A DNA stretch of 64,000 bases from assembly GCA_009809945.1 (NCBI GenBank), contig WTPW01000011.1, positions 282,993 through 346,992 on the forward strand, in the 5' to 3' direction. The notes beneath the pieces were generated by a model. That model did not search any database. It saw only the letters and a program-made list of their open reading frames with translations, and was not told the origin of the DNA. Position numbers and translations under genes: made by a program. Source of the DNA: Gigaspora margarita (lineage: Eukaryota; Glomeromycota; Glomeromycetes; Diversisporales; Gigasporaceae). The first letter of the stretch is position 1, and every line of letters begins with the position of its first letter. This document shows positions 45,830 to 55,831 of the stretch, piece after piece.

Positions 45830-46394
45830 ATATAACCCAATGTTTATTAACTAATAATAATTTTTGTACCTTTATCTCTTATATTCAAAAAATAATTTAG
45901 CCAATATAAATTTTTAGTAGTAAGAATTAGCTAGCAAATATAATTTTTTTAGCAGTTAAAAACTTATATTATGCATATTACTTCTAATTCCTACTAAGTA
46001 TAAACACTCAAAATAATTCTATCATGCTATGCTGCTACTATATACAAGTATTTAGTCTAGCATTGAAGAAAAAATAATTAATAAAATCTCTTAATTATTA
46101 TTACATATAGTCGTAACTTATATGGAAAAATGTACTAATCAAATTCCTTATTTAGTTGGCTAATATTGTAATTGCAACTATTTTAAAAATATAGATAATG
46201 TTTCAATATATATGCATATAACTTTATGATTATAATATATACTTTTCCAGAACCTTTATTTTTCTTTATTAATTAATTAGAGTGTTGCATGTTTATTTTA
46301 TTAGCTTGTAATGGTAATATATAGTTGTATCCCATTAATGAGATGATCTATATTATATAATTCATATATATAATTTTAAAAAAGATATCATTTA
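45830..46394. other. No feature recognised
   Basis: AT-rich, no open frames or element ends. Confidence 0.4.
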
Positions 46395-46713
46395 TCACTA
46401 GTGTGATGCATCACTACTCTCTAATCAACCAATTAGGATTCAGGATTAGGTGCAATATAAAATTGAAGTAAAACAGCTATTTTTTAAAAAATCAGTTCTA
46501 ACTTAAAATTTTGATTATAAAACTACAATTTTTTCTTATCAAAAGAAAATTTCTTTTAAAATTTTGGGTTAGAGAGGTCATCTAATCATTGCCTTTACCA
46601 AACCCTATTTCTAACCTAAATATGGCCACTATTTGTTTTGTTTTGATTAATGTAAAATCAAAACAAACAAAATAATTAGTAAATTAGAGGGTAGTAATGC
46701 ATCATACTAGTAA
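46395..46713. mobile_element. TA-flanked 319-bp MITE
   Basis: TCACTAGTGTGATGCATCAC at the left and inverted TTACTAGTATGATGCATTAC at the right, continuing TACYCTCTAAT; about 32 bp of TIR. TA is found on both sides. Non-coding. Confidence 0.82.
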
Positions 46714-47414
46714 TAAAGGGAGTGACAAAAATCAGGTAATTTTTTAGGAGGAGGGGGTAAAACATGTTTTAAAAAGGGTGAGGGGGCTTTTATTGTGATT
46801 GACCAATCATCAAATAATATTGTAAAAATTTTATCAGTTAAATTAATCAAAAATAATCAAAATTTTAAACTTGAATAGATATCCATAACTAAATTAATGC
46901 TAGTAGAAGCCTTTACAAACAAATTAAAAAATCTTAACATCCTAACAATCAAAAAATACAATAAATATTTGTACTTATTCTAGAATAGTAGTAATAATAA
47001 TAATTAGAAACAACTTTTAATGCTTACCCAAATACCAAATTGATCTTAAATTTTATTGAATAATCTTTATACAGTTGCAGTTAGGAATGGACTACTATAC
47101 AGGATTTTTGAGTAACTGTGCAGTGTAATTTTCATAATTTGGGCTGGCTATTATAATTCTGGCCAGCTTGCATAATGCTGGCTTGAATAATCTTTTATTA
47201 ATAATAATAAAAATATTAAAAATCAAAAATTAAAAAATATAAAGTCTTTGTTTCACTCGAGTTGGTATACAACTCTGTCTAAATTAAATAATAATTTGAT
47301 GATGCACTTACTATAGAGTTAGGGTCAGCCATTCAATTTAGTATTTAATTTGAATAGGATAGCAGTAAATTATTTACCACCCCGGGTGCTGCCAATTTTT
47401 TTTTATTTGCAATT
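46714..47414. other. No gene; remnant G-rich end
   Basis: GTGACAAAAATCAGGTAATT followed by a GGAGGAGGGGG tract (46720-46760) is an inverted relative of 497-535 and 28105-28140. The rest is AT-rich without open frames. Confidence 0.4.
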
Positions 47415-47585
47415 GGACAGCTCACACAGTTTTAGAAGTTTTGAAAGATTAGATTTCACCTAGTTTCAGAAGGTTTCACCTCATTTCAGAGGTTTTAGTT
47501 TTACCCAGTTTCAGAGGGGTTTGCCAATTTTAGAGGTTTTAGTAATTTTGGATATTTTGGCAATTTCAGATATTTTAGATTTTGG
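47415..47585. repeat. Degenerate TTTCAGAGGTTTTAG tandem repeat
   Basis: Eight or so copies of an approximately 20-bp word such as TTTCAGAAGGTTTCACC / TTTTAGAGGTTTTAG. Non-coding. Confidence 0.6.
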
Positions 47586-48019
47586 GTGATACCAAAACTC
47601 CAGAGCCAAATAGTTCGGTCTTTAGGAAGGTTTTAGCCAAAACACATCCTTCATTAACTTTGGAAGGTGTTTTAACGATATTTTTTGTTTTGCCAACTCA
47701 TATTCGTTGCTGCCAAAACATTTTTGTAATAGCAAAATGTTATGCCAATATGTACAACATATTGTAAACATTTCTGTATATTATCCAATCAAATTTAAAG
47801 CCCACTTTGTTATTCACTCTAATGTTAGTATATATACATGCCATTATCAAAATATAATAGAATTACTCACACTACTAATTAATTCTCATATATTATAGTT
47901 GATTGATCTATTCAAAAAATTTGCATATTTTCTATTAGATATCTGTTCATATTTGAAACAAAAATGTATTTGCAAATAGTCAAATATTTATTAAACTATT
48001 TGATACTTGGATTAATAAT
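47586..48019. other. No feature recognised
   Basis: Two short overlapping frames (47582-47767, 47707-47898) show no family features. Confidence 0.35.
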
Positions 48020-48285
48020 TAAGGATCTGCAATTTGATTTGATTCAATTTGATTTGATCAAATATTTGATTTCAAATCAAATTCAAATACAGAAATTTCA
48101 AATCAAATCAAATTCAAATTGACAAAATATTCGATTTGATTTGAAAATATTTAATAAAAATTACAAATAAATTTGATTTGATTCGATTTGATTTGATCAA
48201 ATCAAATTCAAATCAAGAGCTTATTTGATTTGATCAGATTCAAATATGCCTAATATTTGATTTGATTCGACTTTGAGGAACCCTA
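48020..48285. mobile_element. hAT-like MITE, TAGGGTTCC family
   Basis: Left end TAAGGATCTGC (mutated), right end GGAACCCTA, perfect 8-bp duplication TTAATAAT (48012-48019, 48286-48293). The interior iterates TTTGATTTGATTC words, as in 32006-32322. Confidence 0.88.
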
Positions 48286-48685
48286 TTAATAATAAAGTTG
48301 CATTAATATTGACATGAATAAATGACATATTTTATATATAATATATGGCTTAGATTAGATAATGATTCTGATAATGAGTGCAAAAATTTTTTTTATATTT
48401 CATTATTCGTAATTGTAATAATGAATAGTAAAGATTATTTATCTAGCAAAACCTCAACTGAAATTTCTCTGAAAGATCAACTAATAATATATGCAATGAT
48501 AATCTTAATAAAAATATATTCTGATTGTTACTAACCTTTTTAGTAACTAGAATATGCATAGCATTGTATGTCCAGAGCCAATATATTGGTCATCTCATTA
48601 ATAGTAATATATGAAATTAATACTTTAAAGTTTTTATATAATAAAGTATTGATTTTTTAAGAATTAAAATATAAAAAAGATTATA
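48286..48685. other. No feature recognised
   Basis: A 70-codon frame (48322-48534) lacks recognisable features; AT-rich. Confidence 0.35.
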
Positions 48686-50235
48686 ACTAATTTTTACCCT
48701 AGGTGATATCACCTATATCGGGTGAGAGGAGTGAGATTACGATTAGCACTAGTTACACATCATCAGATCTATATATAAGTATTTTTTTTTTTTTGCACTT
48801 GTTAATCGTTTTAGTTGTTTTAGTTTTGGCTAATACTAACTTTCATTTTTTCTTCTTTTTAGTTCTTTAGATAATGTTTTGGTACTTTTTACCATTGGTA
48901 TACGTCTTTGGTGTTGCTAGTCAGTACTTCAACTATATCTGCATTTTTCTTCATCGGCGACTTTCAGAATTTTTTTCTTCCATTTCATTTGTTCTTGGTA
49001 CAATTTTAATGTTTTCTTTTTTTAGGTTCTTTAATTAATGGTTTTAGTCTTTTCTTCATTGGTATATGTCGCTGGTGTCGCTAGTTGGTACAGTTGGTAC
49101 TTCACCCATTTCAGTGCATCTTTCATCACCAGTGATTTTCAAAAACAATTTTTCTTCTATTTTGTTTGCTCTTGGTAGCATTTTCTTTTTTTAACTTAAA
49201 CTAATGGTTTCAGTACTTTTCGTGTATATCATTGGTGTCACTAGTTGGTACTTTGCCCATTTTAGTGCTTTATCACTGGCAACTTTCAGTTTTTTATTTG
49301 TTGCTTTTGGTACTAACTTTCGTGTTTTCTTTTTTTCAGGTTCTTCAATTAATAGTTTTAGTGATTCTTGTCATTGGTGTACGTTGCTGGTGTCAATAGT
49401 TAGTATTTCGCTTATTTCAGCTTATCTTTCATTACCAGAACCTTTTAGTTTGTTTTTTTCTTGTTTGCTCCTAGTACTAATTTTTGTGGTTTTTCTTTTT
49501 TAGGTTCTTCAATAACAGTTTTGGTACTTTCGTTGCTAGAGTTGTAAGTTGGTGCTTATCTATTTTTCATGTTGGCGTTGTTAGTTAAGTGCTTTTTTTG
49601 TACTAATTTTTCCAATTTTTTCATTTGACTAATGCTTTGTCATTGTTTTAATGTACTGATATTTTCAGTATGTCTTTGAAATGTCGTGTTAGTGGTTTTA
49701 ACATCTTTGCTGTGCTATTTTTAATGTTTGTTCGTTGTTCTAGTGTATTTTATATACTATGTTTGTATTTCGAACTTGATTATAAGTATTCGAGAAGTTA
49801 TAGTTGAGTTTTAGTTAGGGTTAGAGTTAGGGTTAGGGTTAGGGTTAGGGTCAATAATAGGATGCATTAGGTATTAGGAGTGAAGTGGAGGCGACAGCTA
49901 TAGCGAACGACCATAGGGTTCGCTTTGCTTATCATGTAAGTGTTGTTGAGCATAAGCGAAGTAGCACAAAGTATCAAGTATAGAAATGCATTGTGTATGA
50001 TGTATAATTGCATGTGGTTAGTGCATTTTACTTTAAATAAAATGTTTCGAGTTAATCGTATTTAAAAAAATTTATTTAGTAAAATAATAATATGAAATAC
50101 ATTGATCAATATATTGATTTATCGAACACGTGATGGTAGTGATTGTTACTACTGGTTAGCATCCAACCTGGCATATGACCCAGATTCTGACCCAGTTTAT
50201 GAACTAGATGATATCATCTAGGATGAAAGTTAGCA
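48686..50235. mobile_element. Element copy B (TCTAGRTGATATC ends)
   Basis: Ends CTAATTTTTACCCTAGGTGA and inverted CTAACTTTCATCCTAGATGA. It is 1.55 kb and contains five to six degenerate tandem units around GGTGTCACTAGTTGGTACTT with T-rich tracts ending TTTTTTTAGGTTCTT, then an interstitial TTAGGG run. It is an uninterrupted relative of 31890-37456. The 99-codon frame at 49204-49503 falls inside the tandem array and is not considered a gene. Confidence 0.72.
49815..49850. repeat. Interstitial telomere-like (TTAGGG)6
   Basis: Six consecutive hexamers, five TTAGGG and one TTAGAG, followed by TCAATAATAGG. Copy A at 35640-35665 has a single unit (GGGGTTAGGGTCAATAATAG), so the run expanded within the element and does not mark a chromosome end. 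Confidence 0.9.
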
Positions 50236-50789
50236 ACACTCTATAAAAAAAATAAATATAATATTGAAGCATATTTATGATCTATTTATAAAAAAATTCT
50301 ATTAAATATTGTTTTAATTTTTTTAAAAAATTTGTAGTTGCTTAATTTTTAAAATAAAAAAATTAAAAAAATTAATATTTCTAGTATTTTTAAAATTTAC
50401 CCAATCAAAATCAAGTATTTTTTGTGCTATTTTACAAGTGACAACAAACCTGCAAAATTTTAAATAAGGTTAATATATAGAAAAAAAAAGTTATTGTAAA
50501 ATTAATAATGCTAATTTAAACTAATTTACTACTCTTTTATATAGTAAAAATAATATCTATTTTAGATTAAAAAAGTTAAAAATCTATATTTAAGAATTAT
50601 ATATATATATATTTATAAAATAATTCTTTAAATTCTAATTTTAAACTAATATTAACTAAAAATGTATTGATTATAAATTTTATTAATTTTGTCATATAAG
50701 CATATATTATACTAAAAATTAGTATATTTATTTTAATTACTAGTTTTTAGCCTATAAACTAAATTAATAAAAGAATTTAACTACAAATA
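50236..50789. other. No feature recognised
   Basis: AT-rich, no open frame. Confidence 0.4.
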
Positions 50790-51089
50790 ACCAGCAGTGA
50801 TCATCACCGGTGTGTAATTAGCCAATAACGATAAAACAAAAAAAAATTATTTCATTTACTTTAGGGTTAGGGTGAGGCCTGGGATTTTAGCAGAGTTTTT
50901 GATATATACAAAATTTAGCAAGAAATTTTTTTTACTAGAATGTCAAAGGTAGTTTCATAGACAAATTCTTGAGATATTAGCATTTTTTTAAAAAAAAGCT
51001 TTATTTTTGTTAGACAAACTGATTTGCACGTTATATCTGATCCTGCAAATTTATTGGCTAATTACACACTGGTGATGATCACTGCTGGT
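50790..51089. mobile_element. TA-flanked 300-bp MITE with 38-bp TIRs
   Basis: ACCAGCAGTGATCATCACCG at the left matches its inverse at the right through GTGTGTAATTAGCCAATAA with one mismatch. TA on both sides. The interior has GGGTTAGGGTGAGGCCTGGG. A diverged relative lies at 11078-11416. Confidence 0.88.
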
Positions 51090-51873
51090 TATAGTTAGTA
51101 AAATTCTTAATAAAAATTATTTTAAATTTTATAAAAATTTTATTATATGTTCAAAATATGATCAGGTTTATTTTTTTTTTATAAAAAAATATAGTTTGTA
51201 TAAAAAAAAAGTTAAAAATTAATAAATATATTAACTATTTATTATTTTATAAATATATAAATTAATAATAAAAAATATTTAATTTATATACAATAACTTT
51301 GTATTTGTAGCTTGATTTTATAATATATGCTTGCCTAAAAGATATATTTAAAATAACTATAATTAAACAAAATATTATTTATAAATATTTTAAACTTGCT
51401 ATATTAATAAGTAATGTATTGCCGTTAATGAGATAACCTATATATACATATCTGTTATTGTTTTTGTCAATTAGTTTAATGTAATTGGTTGTATATCACA
51501 TGATGTGGCCAGACAAACTGACAAACTAACATTTTTTCACTTTGCACAGACATATAGAATCCTCTGTTTTGCTCCAGACAATAATTCTTATAGTAAATAT
51601 TCATTAAATTTGACAAAACTTTTCTATTTAACTTGTTATAAAAAGTCATAATATTTAGAATCACCAATATTTTTGATTAATTCAATGGATTTAGTTGGAT
51701 AATTTGCAAGCAGATATCTGAAACCTGCAACTAGTAGAAAGATAGAGTAAATGGATAGTCATTATTCAGTAGATCCAAGCTCTATTGATTGATAATTCTA
51801 CTTATATTTTATCACCCATATTTGTCTAGTTATTTAGATTGTTACTTACTTTCTATAATTCTGTAATTGTGTC
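51090..51873. other. No feature recognised
   Basis: AT-rich; the minus-strand frame 51476-51667 has no recognised family. Confidence 0.35.
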
Positions 51874-52338
51874 AGGACCCCAGGCATCTAGTACAGAGGT
51901 CATACTTGATTTTTTTTAGCAAAAACCCTGAAATTTGAGAAGCAAAAAAACCAGTTTTTGACAATTATCTTGGCATCCAGTAGTCCAGTTTGAATAAACT
52001 TTTTTTTTAAAATGAAGCCCTTAGTGAAGCACATCTAACAAAAAAAGTTAATTCAATTCTGATTACTAGATCAAAAGTTATTTAAAACAATGTAGTTTTG
52101 TCATTTTTAGCAAATTGGGCAAAATTTGGTCAAAATCTAGTTATAGTATAACCCCACAATATCACATGCCAAAATCAGACATTCTATATGCCTATTGCGA
52201 GATTGTGACTAAAATGAGCAAGAATTTATATATAGTTAAATAGAAGAATTGAGGTGACTATAGTGAGATTGTGACTAATGCGAATGTGACTATTGTAGGG
52301 TTATCTGTATGACCTATATGAGAGATGTCCGGTGTCCT
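51874..52338. mobile_element. hAT-like MITE, AGGACCCC type
   Basis: AGGACCCCAGGCATCTAGTA at the left, inverted AGGACACCGGACATCTCTCA at the right. Flanks ATTGTGTC / ATTGTATC (7 of 8). The interior carries the AATAAACTTTTTTT palindrome and a GATTGTGACTA repeat. Confidence 0.85.
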
Positions 52339-52500
52339 ATTGTATCATTGTGTAATATTAAGTCACAGCTTTGATATCACAAGTGCAGTTTTGGTAGATT
52401 TTACCATTAGCCATTTTATCGATGTTCTACCTTTAGCCAATGTTAACCATAATGTAAGCCAATTCTAACCCTAAATTGGGCCAAATTTGTTTGTTGATGA

Positions 52501-52620
52501 TAGTGATCCTCATACCTGAACTGAAGACCTGAACCAACCCAGACACGGCCTTGTAGGCTGGGTTGAACCATGATTTTTTGAACCCGTCTGGGTCCAGGTT
52601 ATGTGAGAGACACGGACTGA
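52501..52620. mobile_element. Left end of a TAGTG-type hAT element
   Basis: TAGTGATCCTCATACCTGAA followed by GAAGACCTGAACC, CCAGAC and GTCTGGGTCCAGG words. A faint GGGTCAGGCATC at 52878 could be the decayed right end, but no duplicated flank was found. Confidence 0.5.
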
Positions 52621-53398
52621 CCTGGTTTATAAAAAATGATTTTTTTATGATGCTCTGCATAGGGAAATTTTTATAGCACAAATTGCATGAGAAATGCTGA
52701 TTTCTTTATTTTACTGTTTTTTTCCCCACATGAATTGGCATACTACGTTACCAATTTTTATAAAAGCCAAAGTGAATTTTGCAATTCATAATAAAATTGA
52801 GTGCATTTTACTTAGTATTTTTTTTTAAAAATGCTTTATTTTCACATGAGCAAGGTATACTTATACTGGTTACGATTCGGGTCAGGCATCAAATATTTGG
52901 GTACGGGTTTATAATTAATTTATGCTGCGACAGCTGCGATCGTGATGTCGATTGTTAGTGAACTTTGAGGTGACTGCTCTGGCAAGCTCATAGATACCGG
53001 ATATGCTATTAAATCATGTTTAAATTATCTAGATATTAGAATTTTTTTCTCAATCGTTATTTGTATAATATCGATACAACATATGATGCTCCTTGATACG
53101 TAATGCGTTCATAATATATTTACTTTGTGCAATTCCGAAAGACAATAATAAAAAAGGCATTTTTTATAGTGACCGTCATGCGCTTTAATCAAGAAAAAAA
53201 ACCTGCTAAAGCGATGTTTGGTTAAACAATTCTTCTATAATAGTATTATATGAGCATATCGTGATGTTTAACGCAGAAATTCACGTTTTTACTGCGTTTA
53301 ATGCATTGTCCAATTAGTTGTGACATTTTGCGGACGAACGCTATTAAAAATGCCTTAGGCCATTTGTAGTTGATTCTTTGGTTAAAATCCCTTTCCAG
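52621..53398. other. Higher-complexity intergenic sequence
   Basis: From about 52900 the base composition becomes more balanced than in the preceding 50 kb, but I find no open frame or homology. Confidence 0.35.
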
Positions 53399-54291
53399 CA
53401 GAGATGGTAAATGGCCTGGTCATTTGCCAATTTTTAAATGACCTCAAATGACCTCAAAATAACTGGTCATTTGAGGTCATTTGGAAATGACTCGTGATCA
53501 AATAACTATGGTCGTTTCCAAATGACTGGGGTCATTTGGTCATTAGGTCATTTGCATAGAGTTGACACCCTACCGATCACGAAAAACTTGTATAATGCAT
53601 GTTTTAAATAATATATATGTTCGCATCATTTCTCAATTCAAGTCGATTATTAATTAACAAGGCATTTGTAATTCAAAAATGATTTATATAATTTTACAAT
53701 CGGTAAATTATTATTTACGAACTCTTTTTTTTTATTAAAAAAAGTAAATCCATTATTTTTTTGTCTAATGTTTTTTTTTAATTACTTCATAACTGATCTT
53801 ATGATTCGATATGAATGTTGCTTTACAACAGTCATTTAGCCAAGATACAAATGGCAATCATTCATCAAATGACCGGTCATTTGGGTCATCAGTTATTTAT
53901 CATATATAACAAATTTTAGGGAATTGTTTCTAACCCTAATTATAACCCTAACCATATGATTATATCAGATATTAAACAAATAGAGCTCATATAATTTTAA
54001 TATTTCATTTGTTTCGAAGTTTAAGTTAGGGTTAGAAGGATTAGAGTTATATGAGGGGGTGGCATTAGCAAAAATAGGGGTGACAATTACAGTTTTCTAA
54101 TTTTATTGGATAATATCTAGCAACGTTTCATTTTACGGAGAACAATAATCAATTTTGATGGCTAAAAGTATTAGATAATCAATTACCCAGAGTTAAATGA
54201 CCTTCTTAAGTCATTTGGGCCGTGAAATGACCAATGACTAGTCATTTGTCATTTGAGTCATTCGGGTCACTTAAGTCATTTCTCATCCCTG
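53399..54291. mobile_element. hAT-like 893-bp element, CAGAGATG type
   Basis: CAGAGATGG...CATCCCTG ends with 8-bp flanks CTTTCCAG / CTTTTCAG (7 of 8). Both subterminal regions are filled with TCATTTGG / CCAAATGA / AGGTCATTT words in both orientations; further ones occur near 53860. No transposase. Confidence 0.88.
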
Positions 54292-54339
54292 CTTTTCAGC
54301 ATATGAAACGAACATATAAAAATGAACAAAGATGGGTCA

Positions 54340-54425
54340 ATTTCATGAGCGTCCTTATCCTATACCCGGGGTAGAGGCTTTTATCCTATGCCCGGGGGGT
54401 ATAGATTTTTATCCTGTACTGCCTA
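54340..54425. repeat. Two direct TTATCCTATRCCCGGGG units
   Basis: CTTATCCTATACCCGGGG and TTATCCTATGCCCGGGGGG occur in tandem; an inverted relative (CCCTATACCCCAGGGGATAG) lies at 55203 on the other side of the assembly gap. Together they may bound an element containing the gap. Confidence 0.5.
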
Positions 54426-54510
54426 AATCTGATTGGTCCAAATATTAAAAATTTAAATTTTTCGAAGACTTTTTTATTATATGATAGATAATTTATTAAA
54501 AAAAAAAAAA

Positions 54511-55015
54511 NNNNNNNNNNNNNNNNNNNNNNNNNNNNNNNNNNNNNNNNNNNNNNNNNNNNNNNNNNNNNNNNNNNNNNNNNNNNNNNNNNNNNNNNNN
54601 NNNNNNNNNNNNNNNNNNNNNNNNNNNNNNNNNNNNNNNNNNNNNNNNNNNNNNNNNNNNNNNNNNNNNNNNNNNNNNNNNNNNNNNNNNNNNNNNNNNN
54701 NNNNNNNNNNNNNNNNNNNNNNNNNNNNNNNNNNNNNNNNNNNNNNNNNNNNNNNNNNNNNNNNNNNNNNNNNNNNNNNNNNNNNNNNNNNNNNNNNNNN
54801 NNNNNNNNNNNNNNNNNNNNNNNNNNNNNNNNNNNNNNNNNNNNNNNNNNNNNNNNNNNNNNNNNNNNNNNNNNNNNNNNNNNNNNNNNNNNNNNNNNNN
54901 NNNNNNNNNNNNNNNNNNNNNNNNNNNNNNNNNNNNNNNNNNNNNNNNNNNNNNNNNNNNNNNNNNNNNNNNNNNNNNNNNNNNNNNNNNNNNNNNNNNN
55001 NNNNNNNNNNNNNNN
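54511..55015. other. Assembly gap (505 N)
   Basis: Unknown bases. The left edge is an A-run and the right edge is a tandem minisatellite, so collapse of a repeat is the probable cause. Confidence 0.98.
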
Positions 55016-55125
55016 AAACGACGGCAAAAACACCATACAACGACGACGAAAGCACCAAAAAAAAAACGACGGCAAAAACACTACACTACGACGACGAAAG
55101 CACCAAAAAAAGACAGCGGTAAAAC
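55016..55125. repeat. ~46-bp minisatellite at gap edge
   Basis: Two and a half units of AAACGACGGCAAAAACAC...ACGACGACGAAAGCACC separated by A-runs. Frames through it and the gap are artefacts. Confidence 0.85.
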
Positions 55126-55787
55126 GACGAGGAACAGCGCGATCTATGTTGATCGGTTTAATTTTATATAAACATAGTCACATGATTGACACAGGTTAAG
55201 ACCCTATACCCCAGGGGATAGGTTAAGTTTCCCCCAATTTCATTGGTTGGCATAAATCAGGTGATTGCGAAAAACATCCATGTGTTTTGATTGGTTGTTC
55301 ATTTTACGGGGGAGACTTCAACTGGGGTGATGTTAACCGAAAAAATGGCCTTAGTAACCATATATGCATATCACTCCATTCCTGGTATGGCTGGTAATTT
55401 GGATGAATGGAGAATGGAGTGATTATTGATCTAACCGATATAGAAACATATTACATAACCCGACCAATCACATCATATAACCACATTCCGTCATCCATGG
55501 AATGTAAAACGTGAATAAATATAAAGAATCTTTGAACTCACAACTTTTTTCTTGCAATCTGATTGGCCAATTTGCTGAAATTCACTATATGATTGTTGAT
55601 AATTGTGTGTAATTATTTATGAATTATTTTCGTATTCGGGACGGTCTTACCTGTATGATTAGCCATAATGGTTAAAAGACTACGTACGTACCCGACAAAG
55701 TATACATGAGTTACGGCATCAATTTTAATTTGCAAAAATTTTGTGCACAGATAATTGCCTGTAAATAATCTACTATGTTCCTGATTA
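55126..55787. other. Upstream region of the AMP-ligase gene
   Basis: Contains a CACTCCATTC ... GAATGGAGTG inverted pair (55373-55424) and several GATTGG/CCAATC words (55289, 55464, 55559). No open frame of note apart from a 62-codon minus-strand frame without features. Confidence 0.4.
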
Positions 55788-55795
55788 TATATAAA
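55788..55795 (+). promoter_or_regulatory. Putative TATA box of the AMP-ligase gene
   Basis: TATATAAA lies 37 bp upstream of the ATG at 55832, which would leave a very short 5' leader. In AT-rich DNA such matches are common, so position is the only support. Confidence 0.35.
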
Positions 55796-55831
55796 TGACA
55801 TGAATTTAACTTCAACAAATTATAAAAAAAA

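Noticed and set aside
47415-47585. CRISPR-like array
   Set aside because: Short degenerate repeats without constant-length spacers; the genome is eukaryotic in character.
49815-49850. Chromosome end (telomere)
   Set aside because: Only six hexamers, inside an element whose relative has one unit, with ordinary sequence on both sides.
54386-55122. Long frames on both strands of 193-231 codons
   Set aside because: They are produced by the run of N and by the minisatellite at the gap edge.
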